Program-made: the position numbers and the translations under genes
In this document: piece after piece, positions 29,141 through 40,071 of the stretch
Position numbering within the stretch: position 1 is the first letter of the stretch
Layout of the letters: the number at the start of each line of letters is the position of its first letter
Notes under the pieces: generated by a model
Seen by the model: only the letters and a program-made list of their open reading frames with translations
Database searches by the model: none
Told to the model about the DNA's origin: nothing
Assembly (NCBI GenBank): GCA_905221605.1
Contig: CAJNDS010000305.1
Coordinates: forward strand, 1-64,000
Direction of reading: 5' to 3'
DNA length: 64,000 nt
Source: Symbiodinium natans
Taxonomy: Eukaryota; Sar; Dinophyceae; Suessiales; Symbiodiniaceae

Positions 29141-29481
29141 CCCTACTACCCCCCCCTTGAGGTTTAGGGTTTAGGGTTTAGGGTTTAGGGTTTAGGGTGT
29201 AGGGTTTAGGGTTTAGGGTTTAGGGTTTAGGGTTTAGGGTTTAGGGTTTAGGGTGCCGGTCCCCTGTTCATGTCAAGACCCTAGCCGCCCCCCTAAAGCC
29301 CTGAAGCCCTAAATTCCTCAAATCACTGGAGCCCGACACCCCTAAACCCGACACCTGCAACTAAACCCTAAACCCTAAACCCTAAACCCTAAACCTAAAA
29401 CCCTGCAAGCCTGAAAGTCCAGGCCAACTTGCTAGGCTCCTGCTTAGAAACTTCATGTTCAGGGTTATCTCTCTGTGGTAG

Positions 29482-29575
29482 ATCTTTAGCTTTTTTGGGT
29501 TTATTGGGTTTCTGAATAAGGCAGCTAAAAGTTTAATTTTTTACCACCCTCCTAAGTGCAGCCAAGATCTGGTTA
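29482..29575. repeat. Repeat family D (copy 2)
   Basis: TAGATCTTTAGCTTTTTTGG ... AATAAGGCAGCTAAAAG ... CTAAGTGCAGCCAAG. It matches the copy at 15,918, including the terminal GTGCAG. Confidence 0.75.
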
Positions 29576-29886
29576 GAATAACTTAGTACACACAGCCTGG
29601 TAACAAAATTTCAGCTCTTTAGCCAGAGACCTGCTAGGTTTAGGTATGACGGTTTAAGGCTTGGGGTTCAGGAGTCGGGGAGGGGAAGTTCGGTTGAAAG
29701 CCTAGGGTGTTACGACTATAGCCTTTCTTTGGACCTTAGTCTAGTTGGGGTACGTTTAACCTTAGCTGCTGTTAGATTCCGAGGACGTTTTGGTTCATGA
29801 TGTCGCTTATTTGAGGGTTGTGGGGGCCTCCCTGCGGGCAGGCTCTAGGGTGCGCAGAAGGCCATGGTAGGTGCTTTGGGATAACT

Positions 29887-29980
29887 TGGATGCTCCCCCT
29901 CTTAGACCAACAGTGCTGAATGGGGATTATAGTACCCCCGTAGTATAAACCGCCTTATTGCGGACTGCTAGTACATCCCA
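29887..29980. mobile_element. MITE-like element, family A (copy 3)
   Basis: TTGGATGCTCCCCCTCTTAG at the left and ACTGCTAGTACATCCCAAG at the right, with inner CAGTGCTG/CGGACTG. More diverged than the other copies. Confidence 0.65.
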
Positions 29981-30084
29981 AGGGATAACCCTAACCCCTA
30001 AATCCTAAACCCACCCTAACCCCTAAATCCTAAACCCGAATTAGGGTTCAGGGTTCGTGGGGTGGTTTTAGAACTTGGGGCTTG

Positions 30085-30220
30085 CAAAAGGGGTCGGAAT
30101 AATTACTAATAGTATTCCCTTATGGTGCCTTAAAAAACACTAGAACACCCCCCCCCCCCCCCCCCCCCCCCAGAGTCTTATTCCAATTATTAAGGCCCCT
30201 ATATTACGGTTCTGGAGCCT
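30085..30220. mobile_element. MITE-like element, family B (copy 1)
   Basis: Starts AAAAGGGGTCGGAATAATTA and ends ATTAAGGCCCCTATATTACG then GTTCTGGAGCC. GGAATAATTA and TAATTATTAAGGCCCC are near inverted repeats, with a 24-base poly-C in the middle. Copies at 55,585-55,720, 57,208-57,325 (duplicated at about 58,372-58,485), 61,272-61,371 and 63,345-63,475. Confidence 0.8.
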
Positions 30221-30508
30221 GCTTGTCAGGTCGACTCGGCGGACATCTTCGTAAAGTCTCGTGGCTGCGCTTACCACCCCTAAGTCCCAAGCCCATAATA
30301 CCTAAACCCAAACCGTAGCCCGAAACCTTTTGACCCTCTTTAAACGGATAGGTCGCCTGCCAGATCTATTCGAACCCCTTCTCAAAGCCGAGAAGCCCTA
30401 AACCCTAAACCCTAAACCCTAAACCCTAAACCCTAAACCCTAAACCCTAAACCCTAAACCCTAAACCCTAAACCCAACTGACCCTAGAAAACAAACCTTC
30501 CAATGCAG

Positions 30509-30799
30509 GACCGCAGGGTGAAAGACCGCAAAGTCCACGAGAACGAGCTGTGCCATACGAAGGGTGAACACGCAAAGGCTTTTGCGGTTCAGGAGGCTCT
30601 GAGTTTGATTCGCATCGACGAACTGGTGAAAGACAAGAAGACACTCACAGAACAGGTTGCCGATCTCCAGGGTGACGTCCGGAAGCTCAAGAAGCAGCGT
30701 GATGATGAGCTGGAGTCGCGACAGAAGCTGCACCAGCACATCGCGAGTGTGGAGGTCACTCAGAAGCACCTGCAAGGCGACCTGAGTGCTGGAGGAGGG
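30509..30799 (+). CDS. Exon encoding a coiled-coil segment
   Basis: ATGCAG acceptor after a CCCTAAA array, then 97 open codons (DRRVKDRKVHENELCHTKGE ... LSAGGG). The middle reads LVKDKKTLTEQVADLQGDVR with heptad-like Leu/Val/Ile spacing, i.e. a coiled coil. A GGTGAC donor candidate overlaps the in-frame TGA at 30,800. It is the longest exon of this section; the protein identity is unknown. Confidence 0.65.
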
Positions 30800-31140
30800 T
30801 GACCAGCTGCGCGTTCGTGCTAAACCCTAAACCCCTAAACCCGAAAAGCCCACACACACCCTTGAACCCCTATACGCCCCAGACCCCAAACCCTCAAACC
30901 TAAACCCTAAACCGCAAACCCTGAAACCCTAAAACCCCTAAACCCCAAACCCTAAACCCCGAACACCCCTAACACCCCTAACACCCCAAACACCCCTAAC
31001 ACCCCTAACACCCCTAACACCCCTTAACACCCCCAAAACCCCTAAACCCTGAACCCTAAACCCTAAACCCTAGCCATAAACCCTAAACCCTAAACCTCAA
31101 ACCCGAAACCACTAAAAACCCTGAAACCCAAGGTTCACAG

Positions 31141-31217
31141 AGGAGGCGCGCCGGGAGCGGAAGCGGCGTCAGGAAGCTGGCGATGAGACCTCCACCTTGT
31201 GCCTTGGCAATGTCACA
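31141..31217 (+). CDS. Exon (EARRERKRRQEAGDETSTLCLGNVTG)
   Basis: TTCACAG acceptor and a 25-codon open frame rich in Arg/Glu, passing into GGTTTG. It probably belongs with the coiled-coil exon at 30,509. Confidence 0.5.
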
Positions 31218-31399
31218 GGGTTTGTTTTAGTGTTTAAAAGTGTTTATAGGGTTTGGGGTTTGGGTTTTTGTGAGGGTTTACAGGGTTTAGGGTTTGTTTG
31301 TTTTTTTTAATCATAGGGTTTGTAATGTTTAGACGGGGCTTAGGGTTTTTTTGGGTTCTTGGGTTTAGGGTGGGGGGTTTTAGGTTTTGGGGTTAGCTT

Positions 31400-31505
31400 T
31401 TTGGAGTACTATACTTGAATACTGCTTTTTTGGTTCCGGGTTCCTGTTATAGCTACTTGATACCTAAAAAGTATATACCTCTCAGGGTCGACTCCAAAGT
31501 AGAGT
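31400..31505. repeat. MITE-like repeat, family H (copy 2)
   Basis: TTTTGGAGTACTATACTTGA ... AGCTACTTGATACCTAAAAA then GTATATACCTCTCAGGGTC. Homologous to 7380-7515. Confidence 0.7.
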
Positions 31506-32849
31506 TCTTAGGGTGTTTTAGGGTTTGTAGGGTTAGGGGTTTAGGGGTTTAGGGGTTTAGGGTTTAGGGCTTGGGGTTTCGGGTTTAGGGCTTGGGGTTT
31601 CGGGTTTAGGGTTTGGGGTTTTTGGGCTCTGGGCTGTCTAGGGGGGGGCTTATGGGTGTTTAGGGGGGTGTTCAGAGTGTTCAGGGGTCTGGGGCTTCAC
31701 ACTCTAGACGCTAAACCTTAAACTGCGAAAGCAGACGGGAGATTCCAGGGGTCTTAGGGTTCTAGGGTTTTGGGAGGTTTAAGAGGTTTAAGAGGTTTAG
31801 GAGGTATAGGGTTTAGGGAAAAGTTGGGGGGTTTCGGGAATTAGGAGGTTGAGGGTTTGCGATTTAGGCAGGGACCTGTTTTGCAGGGTCATCGCAAAGT
31901 CCCAAACCCTCTCTTCACGAACCCGAGTTCCCAAAATCTGAAACCTGATCCCAATGCCTGGACATGCTCTGCGCGCAGGAGATACACAGCCCCGGCGACG
32001 GCCAACACACCGCCGCCCCCTCGACCGGTGGCTTGGATTGTGGAGGTCTATCCACGTCCTTGTAGTTCAAGGGCTGCAGCCCTTGCAGTTCAAGGGCTGC
32101 AGCGTTCGGATTGTGGTTAACAGCGTATATTCGGCTTCCTGCCGAACCTCACAAGGTCCCTAAATCCTACCTTAAGAACCCAGAACCTCTTACTCATAGG
32201 GTTCTGAGGTAATTAACCTACTAGAAACTAGGTTTGGGGTTCCTAAGATAAACTTAAACCCTAAACCCTAAACCCTAAACCCTAAAAGCTCTAACGCTTG
32301 GAAGGTCCAAAAATCACCAAGCGCCTAGCGAGGCTGAGGGAGCAGGAGAGCGCCTACTTGCTTCCCTTACCCTCCCCGATCCCTCTCCCTCTCACCTCAG
32401 GGTTTAGGGTTTAGGGTTTAGGGTTTAGGGTTTAGGGTCGGAGCAAGAATCACACAAAAAGAAAGTGTGCAGCCAGGTAGGCCCTTGGGACATTTCATAT
32501 TTTCCCTTATATATATCGGGTTTAAGAGGATCATATTCAGGAAACCCTAAACCCTAAACCCTAAACCCTAGAATCTTTTTCAGAGGGTTTTCAGGGCCAT
32601 CCTGGGCGGAAGAGTATTTAAGTAAACAAGTCTGGAAGTAGGTTTCTGCCGGGGGCATCCAAAGGCCAAACTAGCCTTCCTCATCGTTTAGGGTTTAGGG
32701 TTTAGGGTTTAGGGTTTAGGGTTTAGGGTTTAGGGTGTAGGGTTTAGGGTTTAGGGTTTAGGGTTTAGGGTTTAGGGTTTAGGGTTTAGGGCATGCCATT
32801 GCGTCAGGGTCTCCCGACCTCCCTCCTCCTCTGACTGGAGAACCTACTT

Positions 32850-32990
32850 TGTAGCCTACTTGTTTTTGCCCTAACTGTTTTTTGGTTTCAAGGCTCCCTT
32901 GTTTTAGGGTTTAGGGTTTAGGGTTTATAAAGTAGCCAACCTGAAAAAGAGTGCCCCCACCACAATATGGTTGCTGCTGGGCTATCAGGC
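32850..32990. repeat. Family F repeat interrupted by a TTTAGGG array
   Basis: TTTTTTGGTTTCAAGGCTCC is followed by TTTAGGG units at 32,899-32,928 and then TATAAAGTAGCC ... GGTTGCTGCTGGGCTATC. The array sits where the family normally reads CCCTTATAAAG, so it was probably gained after the repeat. Confidence 0.6.
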
Positions 32991-33371
32991 CTATAAACTT
33001 GATCTCTTAAATCTGATCTTGCGGATGAAGGGCCTGCAACACTTTCCACAAATGCCTCAACTCGGATACGGTTCTGAACCTAGAAATCAATTCGATAAGT
33101 GGCTTTGGTTTGGCTGGCGCTGGCTCCATTGCTCCTTTTTATCTCGCTACCTTTAACAAGCCCAAACCCTGAACATCTAAAACCCTGAATTTTGAACCCT
33201 CAAAGTTGTGTAAACCCCCAAAATCCAAAAACACAAAGCCCTGAAACCCAAACCCTAAAAACCCCGAAACCCCCAAAACCCTAAAAACACTAAACCTTCA
33301 TCCCTAAGCCCTGAACCCTAAACCCCCTAAACCCTAACCCTAAACCGAACCTTACAAATCCTAAAACCCAG

Positions 33372-33431
33372 GCTGCGCCTGCCGGCTGGCAGCCTGCTCC
33401 CAGGGGACCGTCGGCGGGGCCCTTACGTGGG
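33372..33431 (+). CDS. Exon (AAPAGWQPAPRGPSAGPLRG)
   Basis: ACCCAG acceptor and a 20-codon open frame, Gly/Pro/Ala rich with GWQ. It shares GWQ with the exons at 33,954 and 35,088, suggesting one Gly/Trp-rich, perhaps RNA-binding, protein. Confidence 0.45.
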
Positions 33432-33649
33432 ATAGGGTTTAGGGTTTAGGGTTTAGGGTTTAGGGTTTAGGGTCTCTAGGGTCCAGGGTCTAGCCTGGAT
33501 CCCTCAAACCGAAATTCCACGCCCAGACCCTTTCAGGCCCCAAACCCGCGACCCTTCCCAACCCTAGAGATGGTTTCCTCCACCCTAAACCCTAGGCCCT
33601 AGACCCTTTAAACCTTAGACCCTAGCCCTTTTGAAACCCCCCAAACCTG

Positions 33650-33930
33650 AAACCCCAAACCCTAAACCCTAAACCCCAAACCCTAAACCCTAAACCCTAA
33701 ACCTAAACCCCAAACCCCAAACCCCAAACCCCAAACCCTAGACCCTAAACCCTAAACCCTAAACCCTAAACCCTAAACGCTAAACCCCAAACCCTAAACC
33801 CCAAACCCCAAACCCTAAACCCCAAACCCCAAACCCCAAACCCCAAACCCCAAACCCTAAACCCCAAACCCCAAACCCTAAACCCTAAACCCTAAACCCT
33901 AAACCCTAAACCCTAAACCCTTCAAAAGCC
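33650..33930. repeat. Mixed CCCTAAA/CCCCAAA array
   Basis: About 40 units with interleaved T and C variants directly before an exon acceptor (GGCAG at 33,953). Confidence 0.95.
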
Positions 33931-33953
33931 CTCTTAAGGCCCTGAACTGGCAG

Positions 33954-34028
33954 GCTCCCAGGCCGCCAATGCCCATGGGAAAGGGCTGGCAGGGCGACGG
34001 CGGTAAAGGCCAGACAGTCTTTGAAAAG
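33954..34028 (+). CDS. Exon (APRPPMPMGKGWQGDGGKGQTVFEK)
   Basis: CTGGCAG acceptor; frame APRPPMPMGKGWQGDGGKGQ then TVFEK, followed by GGGTTTAGGG. The GKGWQGDGGKG motif recurs as WQGGDGGKGWQGG at 35,088. Confidence 0.55.
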
Positions 34029-34291
34029 GGGTTTAGGGTTTAGGGTTTAGGGTTTGGGGTTTAGGGTTTAGGGTTTAGGGTTTAGGGCTTAGGGTTTAGG
34101 GTAGAGGTTTTGGCTTGTTGGGGGTTCAGGGGTTTGTCAATCTGCGGGGGTTTAGTGTGTACACAGGCTTTTCTGTTATCCTTTTTTTGGGGGGGGGGGG
34201 GGGGGGGTGGGCGGGGTTCGAGGGGGAGGGGGGGGGGGGGGGGGAGGGGGTAGGGTAGGGCCTGACTCTTCAGGAACTGTTACAGGCGTGT

Positions 34292-34380
34292 GGCAAACGA
34301 TGACTTCAAATTTCATGACCCTAAACCCCAAACCCTAAACCCTAAACCCTAAACCGGCAAATGATGACTTCAAATTTCAT
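34292..34380. repeat. Telomere-type array flanked by a 25-bp direct repeat
   Basis: GGCAAACGATGACTTCAAAT then TTCAT (34,292-34,316) and a one-mismatch copy (34,356-34,380) bracket a short CCCTAAA array. This is a target-duplication-like structure. Confidence 0.85.
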
Positions 34381-35087
34381 CTCAAAGTCCTTTTCATCCT
34401 GACCCACCCAAATAGGGTGGGGGGTGACGGAGGCTGAAGTCATGAAGTCTGATGTCGGCTGCCGGTTGCATAGAACACCAGAAGGTGGCCGGGGGGGTGG
34501 GGTGGCCGGTCTTTCTGCCCACCAGCAAGTTGGAGTTTTTTAGAGCCGAGGATGACTCCTTCAGAAGTAAAAAGTCCTTTTCATCCTGACCCCACCTGCC
34601 GTGGTGGGAAGTGACGGAGATTGAAGTCTGAAGGGCTCCCTTGAGGCATGTTGACCTGCTGTGCGTTGCCTTGAACTGAAGCTGGGGGCCTTCTTCGGGT
34701 CCGTATTACAAGGGAAGCCTACGATTTGGGGGTCTATGTTGGCGTGCCTCATTCTCGTAAACCCCTGGCTCTCCCTTCATGCGACCGTCTGGGCTCTCAC
34801 GTGGTGGGGTTTAGTGTTTCAAGGGCTGTGCGTCTCCAGACCTTAAGCTTCTGCTCAAAAAGTCTGAGCGGGAGGTCCTCATGCGGGGCGCCTACTTGCA
34901 GATATGATAAAGCACCCAATCCAATCCCCACTGGGTTCCCCAAAACTGGAAACCCTATAGAAACCCTATAGACACCCCATAGAAAACCCGATAGAAACCC
35001 TATAGAAAACCTACAAAAAAACCCTACAAGACCCTACAAGCCCGAAAGAAATTTTATAGAAACCCTATAGAAACCCCAAAAACCCAG

Positions 35088-35149
35088 GTTGGCAAGGCGG
35101 CGATGGTGGGAAGGGCTGGCAGGGTGGCTGGAACAGGCCCGTGTGCTAG
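35088..35149 (+). CDS. Probable terminal exon (WQGGDGGKGWQGGWNRPVC stop)
   Basis: ACCCAG acceptor, frame WQGGDGGKGWQGGWNRPVC, stop TAG at 35,147. Trp/Gly-rich repeat as in 33,954. It may instead be an internal exon with a hidden donor. Confidence 0.5.
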
Positions 35150-35488
35150 TGCCTAACTCCAGGGTGTAGGGTTTAGGGTTTGGGGTTTGGGGTTTAGGGT
35201 TCAGGGAGTTCGGGGTTTAGGGGAAGCCCTAAACCCCAAGCCTTAAACCTTAACCTAGTGTTCGGCAATACCTCCAGGGGAACCCCGCCATCTGTGGCAG
35301 CAGGTGTGCTGCAAAGGCCAAGAAGAACTGTGTGCTACCGAAACTACAAAACCCTCCAACCCTAAGCCCGATACCCCAAACCCGAAACCCGAAACCCTCC
35401 AACCTGTGAGATGGCCGCCATGCCCTCAAACACCTGTAGCTGCGTCTCAAGGTTTAGGGCTCAGGGCCGAGGGAAAGGCCCTTTCTTG

Positions 35489-35629
35489 GAGGTTCATGGG
35501 TACTTATAACTGGTTTAGGGTTTAGGGTTTACAACCCCAATTCTGACTGTACTTCTAACCTATTTAGGGGACTTCGGGGGCTTACAAGTACAGTTACAAT
35601 TGGGGTTATAAGTACCCATGAACCTCCAG
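35489..35629. repeat. MITE-like element, family E, long inverted repeats
   Basis: GGAGGTTCATGGGTACTTAT at 35,489 is inversely repeated as ATAAGTACCCATGAACCTCC ending near 35,627, and CCCCAATTCTGACTGTACTT pairs with AGTACAGTTACAATTGGGG. A TTTAGGG array (35,514-35,530) lies within one arm. Relatives: 39,693-39,767 and 55,744-55,907. Confidence 0.85.
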
Positions 35630-35820
35630 GTATTCAGAGTTCTTAGAGGCCGAGGCTCGTGGGTGGAGATGACTTCTAGCCCACGACCTCAACCCACCCA
35701 AGCCATGGCTTTGTTTCAAAAACCGCTGAGGCAAACCTGAACCCTTAGGGTTTAGGGTTTAGGGTTGAGGGTTTAGGGTTTAGGGTTTAGGGTCTTCCAT
35801 TCCGTGCATGCCATTGACAG

Positions 35821-35907
35821 GTGGTAAGCCTGCAAACCTTCGCTGCTGATCGCGAGCGGCAGAGCTATGAGAGACGACGCGGCCAAAAGCTGTGCGCGTG
35901 GCTGTGA
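35821..35907 (+). CDS. Probable terminal exon (VVSLQTFAADRERQSYERRRGQKL)
   Basis: TTGACAG acceptor, 28 codons ending RRRGQKLCAWL and TGA. It is followed by the CGGAGTACACA-flanked array. Unknown protein. Confidence 0.45.
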   Translation: MVSLQTFAADRERQSYERRRGQKLCAWL

Positions 35908-35909
35908 CA

Positions 35910-35996
35910 CGGAGTACACAACCCTAAACCCTAAACCCTAAACCCTAAACCCTAAACCCTAAACCCTAAACCCTAAACCCTAAACCGGAGTACACA
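35910..35996. repeat. CCCTAAA array flanked by 11-bp direct repeat CGGAGTACACA
   Basis: CGGAGTACACA at 35,910-35,920 and again at 35,986-35,996 brackets a pure CCCTAAA array. The unique flanks are otherwise unrelated, so the structure is that of an insertion with target duplication. Confidence 0.9.
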
Positions 35997-37252
35997 GTCT
36001 ATCTTCAACCAAGTACAATACTTTCCATTTACCTTCTCTGTCGTTGTCTCTGTTGTCTCGTTTTGTCGCATATACGTGGAAGACAAGTATATATTCATGT
36101 ATACATACATAAATATAAATATATATATATATATATATACACATTCATTTGCATGCACATTGCTTGGCGTTTCTATGCATTCGTCGACTTACCAAGGCCA
36201 TGTGCGAAGCACAACCACTAGGACCCAAAGTAGACCCTTATTCCCCTAAACCCTAAACCCTAAACCCTAAACCCTAAACCCTAAACCCTAAACCCTTTTG
36301 GGGGCTTCAGGTTCCCTTATAATTCTAAGCCCACCGGGGTGCCCTTTTCATTCCTAGGCTACGCTTGGGTCTAGAAGTCTTCCCTCAAGAGGGGCCCTTA
36401 AAAGGGGACCCCGTATACACCCCTTATACACCCCTCCCTTTTTCCCCTATACAACCGAAGGGCCCTTTAAAGAAGGTAAGGGGACCATATTAAGGGACCA
36501 TGTAGCAACCCTAAGAAGAAGATACTGGCACGTGGACGGTTTCAGCACGCCCCATGCTTTTTCTAGGACACATGTCCATGTCTGTCGTGTGAGGCAAGGG
36601 CAGACGCCGCACCTGTAAACCCTACATCCACCTCAGCAAAATCCCTAAACCCTAACTAAGTAAACCTAATCCCTAACCCCGAACTAAACCTAAACCCTAA
36701 ACCCTAACTAAGCCGAAACCCTAAGCCCCAAACCCCAAAAACGTATGGACTTGACTGAGGTTTTTCCGGCCTTACGGCCCAAGGTCCCTTCCTGTAACCC
36801 AGTTGCGCTCTTTGCCCCCCCTTTCCGGAAGTTTAAAGGTTCCCCTGTGCTGGAAACAAAAGTAACCAACACCAAAAAGGAGGGCACCCTTGCTGGAGCC
36901 TGGTTACTGGGCTACACCAAGAGCCCTAAACCCTAAACCCTAAACCCTGAACCCTGAACCCTGAACCCTAAACCCTAAACCCAAAACCCTAACCCTATAA
37001 ACCCTAAACCCTAAACCCCTTGAGGTTTTGGGATTAAGGTCTTCTCAAGCTTGCGGCTCAGGTTCGCGGCCTCCGGAGCATGCCCATGTGGGGTCGAGAG
37101 ACCTGGAAGGAGAGGTTTAGGGTTTAGGGTTTAGGGTTTAGGGTTTAGGGTTTAGGGTTTAATATAGTGAATAAGGCATGAACGAAGTAAACACCAGACT
37201 TTGAGATCTTTCCTCACAACATTAGTATCTTGTGTCCTTATGTTCACGGCCG

Positions 37253-37464
37253 GGCATTTAATATATTCGCCCGGGATGAATTAATAAATAAACTACGAAG
37301 AGAACTCAATATTAATACTATTATAAGTGAATGCACGAAGTAAGTGAGCGCATGAATAGCATTAATGTGAGTGAACGAAGTACAACCATAAGGATTTAGT
37401 ATTAGAAATCTCTATCTTATTCCCTTATTACCGCGGGCCCATTTAATATTTTATTTGCCCGCGA
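37253..37464. other. GC-clamped hairpins upstream of cob
   Basis: Two stems with AT-rich loops: GCCGGGCATTTAATATATTC then GCCCGGG near 37,253-37,279, and CGCGGGCCCATTTAATATTT then TATTTGCCCGCG near 37,432-37,462. Similar G+C-clamped inverted repeats are characteristic of rearranged mitochondrial genomes, including those of dinoflagellates. Confidence 0.6.
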
Positions 37465-37589
37465 GGAAATAGAAAGTGAAGAGAGTGAAATATATTAAAT
37501 TACAAAGAAACGAACGTAGTGAAGTGAATGCGTGAATTTAATATATAAACGAACGAAACAAAGTGAATGCAGCATATTTTGTACTACTA

Positions 37590-38765
37590 ATGAAATCTCA
37601 TTTACAATCATATCCTTGTCCTTTGATCATAAATTATTTTTGGAATATTGGTTTTTTATTGGGAATTACTATTTTATTACAAATTATTACAGGAATCTTC
37701 TTAGGTTTACATTATACATCAGATATTAATTCAGCATATTTTTCTCTTTTCTTTTTTATTAGAGAAATAGATTATGGATGGTGTTTACGTTATCTTCATT
37801 CTAATGGTGTATCATTTGTCTTTCTTTTTATATTTCTTCATCTTGGAAGAGCTATATCTTATGCTTTATATTTTTAGAATCCAAATACTTGGTTTTCTGG
37901 AATTATTATTTACTTCTTCTTAATGGGAACAGCATTTATGGGTTATGTTTTACCTTTAGGACAAATGAGTTTATGAGGAGTTACAGTAATTACAAATTTA
38001 TTATCTCCATTTCCATCTTTAATACAATGGCTTTGTGGAGGACATTATATTTACAATCCAACATTAAAGAGGTTCTTTGTCTTTCATTTTCTATTTTCAT
38101 TTCTTCTTTGTGCTTTTCTTCTTTTTCATATTTTTAATCTACATTTTCTATCTTCTAATAATCCTTTAAGGAATTCCACTAATAATAAAATAGCATTTTT
38201 TCCTTTCATTATTAGTAAAGATTTCTATGGAAAGATATTAATTCTCTATCTATATCTTCTTCAAATTCATTTCGGCTTCTCTTCTTTCTCACATCCAGAT
38301 AATGCATTAGAAGCATGTGGATTACTTACTCCTTTACATATAGTACCTGAATGGTATTTCTTATGCCAATATGCTATGTTAAAAGCTGTACCAAATAAAA
38401 ATGCAGGATTCATTATCTTATTTACTTCTATCTTCATCCTATTTTACTTTATGAGAAGTCTTTCAATGTCATTCTATTTTATAATTAAGACGTCCAGTAG
38501 ATTTAATGGTTTTTATCTGTGCTTTTGGTTTCTTTCACTTTTTTCTTTTATTTGGATAGGTGGTCAATTTCCTGTAGACAACTTTCTATCTTATGGTCGT
38601 ATCTTGACATTACATTATTATCTTCTTATTTTCTGGTGTGTACTTCGTTGTGTTCTTTCGCTCAGTATATTCGCTCTTTCACACACTTCGTACTATTATT
38701 CTATTATCTGTACACGCGGCAATAAGTTTATTCGTGAAGCCGCGATAATAATAATAATATTGTAA
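37590..38765 (+). pseudogene. cob: Cytochrome b, near full length with two in-frame stops
   Basis: One frame runs from MKSHLQSYPCPLIINYFWNI to the stop at 38,763, about 391 codons (cytochrome b is usually about 380). Family landmarks: heme-ligand His pairs in LRYLHSNG/FLHLGRA and FVFHF/LLFHIF; GQMSL.GVTVITN; the Qo-site PEWY as IVPEWYFLCQYAM. The frame is broken only by TAG at 37,875 and TGA at 37,974. The TGA stands where cytochrome b has Trp (GQMSxWG). Both stops become TGG by a single A-to-G change, the editing type known in dinoflagellate mitochondria; TGA=Trp code explains only one. A decaying nuclear copy is the alternative. No frameshift is present over 1.17 kb, which argues for recent origin or function. 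Confidence 0.8.
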
Positions 38766-38767
38766 GG

Positions 38768-38911
38768 GCTTATAATTTAGTATATTTTATAAGGATTACG
38801 CATGAAAATATACTAAATTACTAGCCCGCTAAAAGACCAAAAATTTAATATGGAAATCATGCGTCTTTCATCCTTATATTTCCATTATAAATTTATTGGG
38901 CTTTTAGTACC
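38768..38911. other. Long palindromic elements downstream of cob
   Basis: AATTTAGTATATTTT (38,774-38,788) pairs with AAAATATACTAAATT (38,806-38,820). Then AGCCCGCTAAAAGACC ... AAATTTAATATGGAAAT pairs with ATTTCCATTATAAATTT ... GGGCTTTTAG. These are stable stem-loops, possibly transcript ends or recombination points. Confidence 0.7.
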
Positions 38912-40071
38912 TTAGAAATCCAGTATAAAAGGCTTTGACAGGAAGGATTCTGGGGGACGGCCGTATTCATGAAGCTAGAACTGGGACACAGTACTTTCTA
39001 GGAGCTACAAGGTTGGGTTCTTCGTTCACACATTCACTCCATTTCGTGCTTACATTCACTACGTTCATTTCATTACAAATGTAGTTCATGTATTCACTTC
39101 GTTCACCTTGAGAATCCACCATTAAAAGGCTCATGCACTCTTCCTCACAGACCAGGGTGAACGCTACAACCTTCTCCAGAATCCCTTAAAATCCTGTGTC
39201 TTGTTCACCCGTGTCATCATGAACCTGTTAACCGCACGAATGAGGGAGATGAAAAGGGCCCCTTTAAAGGACTTATTATTTGGCCCATTTCACCTTCATT
39301 CTCCCATCCTGGCTGTTACCTTCACGACTCAACAGATTAACTCCTAGAGACAGAGGTTGTTTCGGCTGGTTTGGTGGACAGGGAAACCCTCAACCCTGTT
39401 GTTTTACGATTTGGGGTCCCTTATTCGCCCCTATTTAACCAGAAAGGGTACGTACCCTTCTTATTCCTAGGCTACTCTTGGGCCACCCTAGACCTGAAAT
39501 CCAAACCCCAAACTCCAAACCCCAAACTCCAAACCCCAAACCCTAAACCCTAAACCCTAAACCCTTTTCATACCTCTAAACCCCAAACCCTAAACCTCAA
39601 ACCCTATACCTTGAACCCTGGAGGACTTGCCCATCTGTGGCCATCTGGAGGAGCACTTTCCGGTGATCCAAGAGGACTGACACCCCCAGGGTTGCCTACT
39701 TGGAGGTTCATGGGTACTTATGACCCCTAGTCTACCTGTACTTATAAGCCTCCGGAACCCTAAACCCTAAACCCGGACCCTGGACCCTAAACCCGAAACC
39801 CTAAACCCAAAACCCTATATATACCCTAAACCCTAAACCCTAAATTGGGGGGGGTTAAAGTTGCCATTAACCTCCAAGTGGGCGTTGAGCTCTGGGCTTC
39901 CCAGGCACAGAATTTAGGGGTTCGCGTTGCAGGCTTTCAGGATTTAGGGTTTGGGGTTTGGGGTTTAGGGTTTCTGGTTTAGGGTTTAGGGTTTAGGGTT
40001 CAGGGTTTAGGGTTAGGCCAGCGCAGGGCCAGGCAGTTGGGCGCCGCGTGACATTGTTTTCCGGGGGACAG

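Larger units (their letters stand above)
37160..39110 (+). other. Mitochondrial DNA insert (NUMT) or misjoined mitochondrial segment
   Basis: Sharp change at 37,160 from a TTTAGGG array to very AT-rich DNA that contains cob and GC-clamped hairpins. Low-complexity strings such as GAACGAAGTGAATG occur at the left and the complementary TTCACTTCGTTCACC at the right (near 39,100), so inverted repeats flank the segment. It has no TTTAGGG units inside. Transfer from the organelle, or an assembly join, are both possible. Confidence 0.75.

Noticed and set aside
37532-38137. Separate small ORFs inside the AT-rich insert
   Set aside because: They are out-of-frame shadows of cob; the continuous cob frame explains the region.
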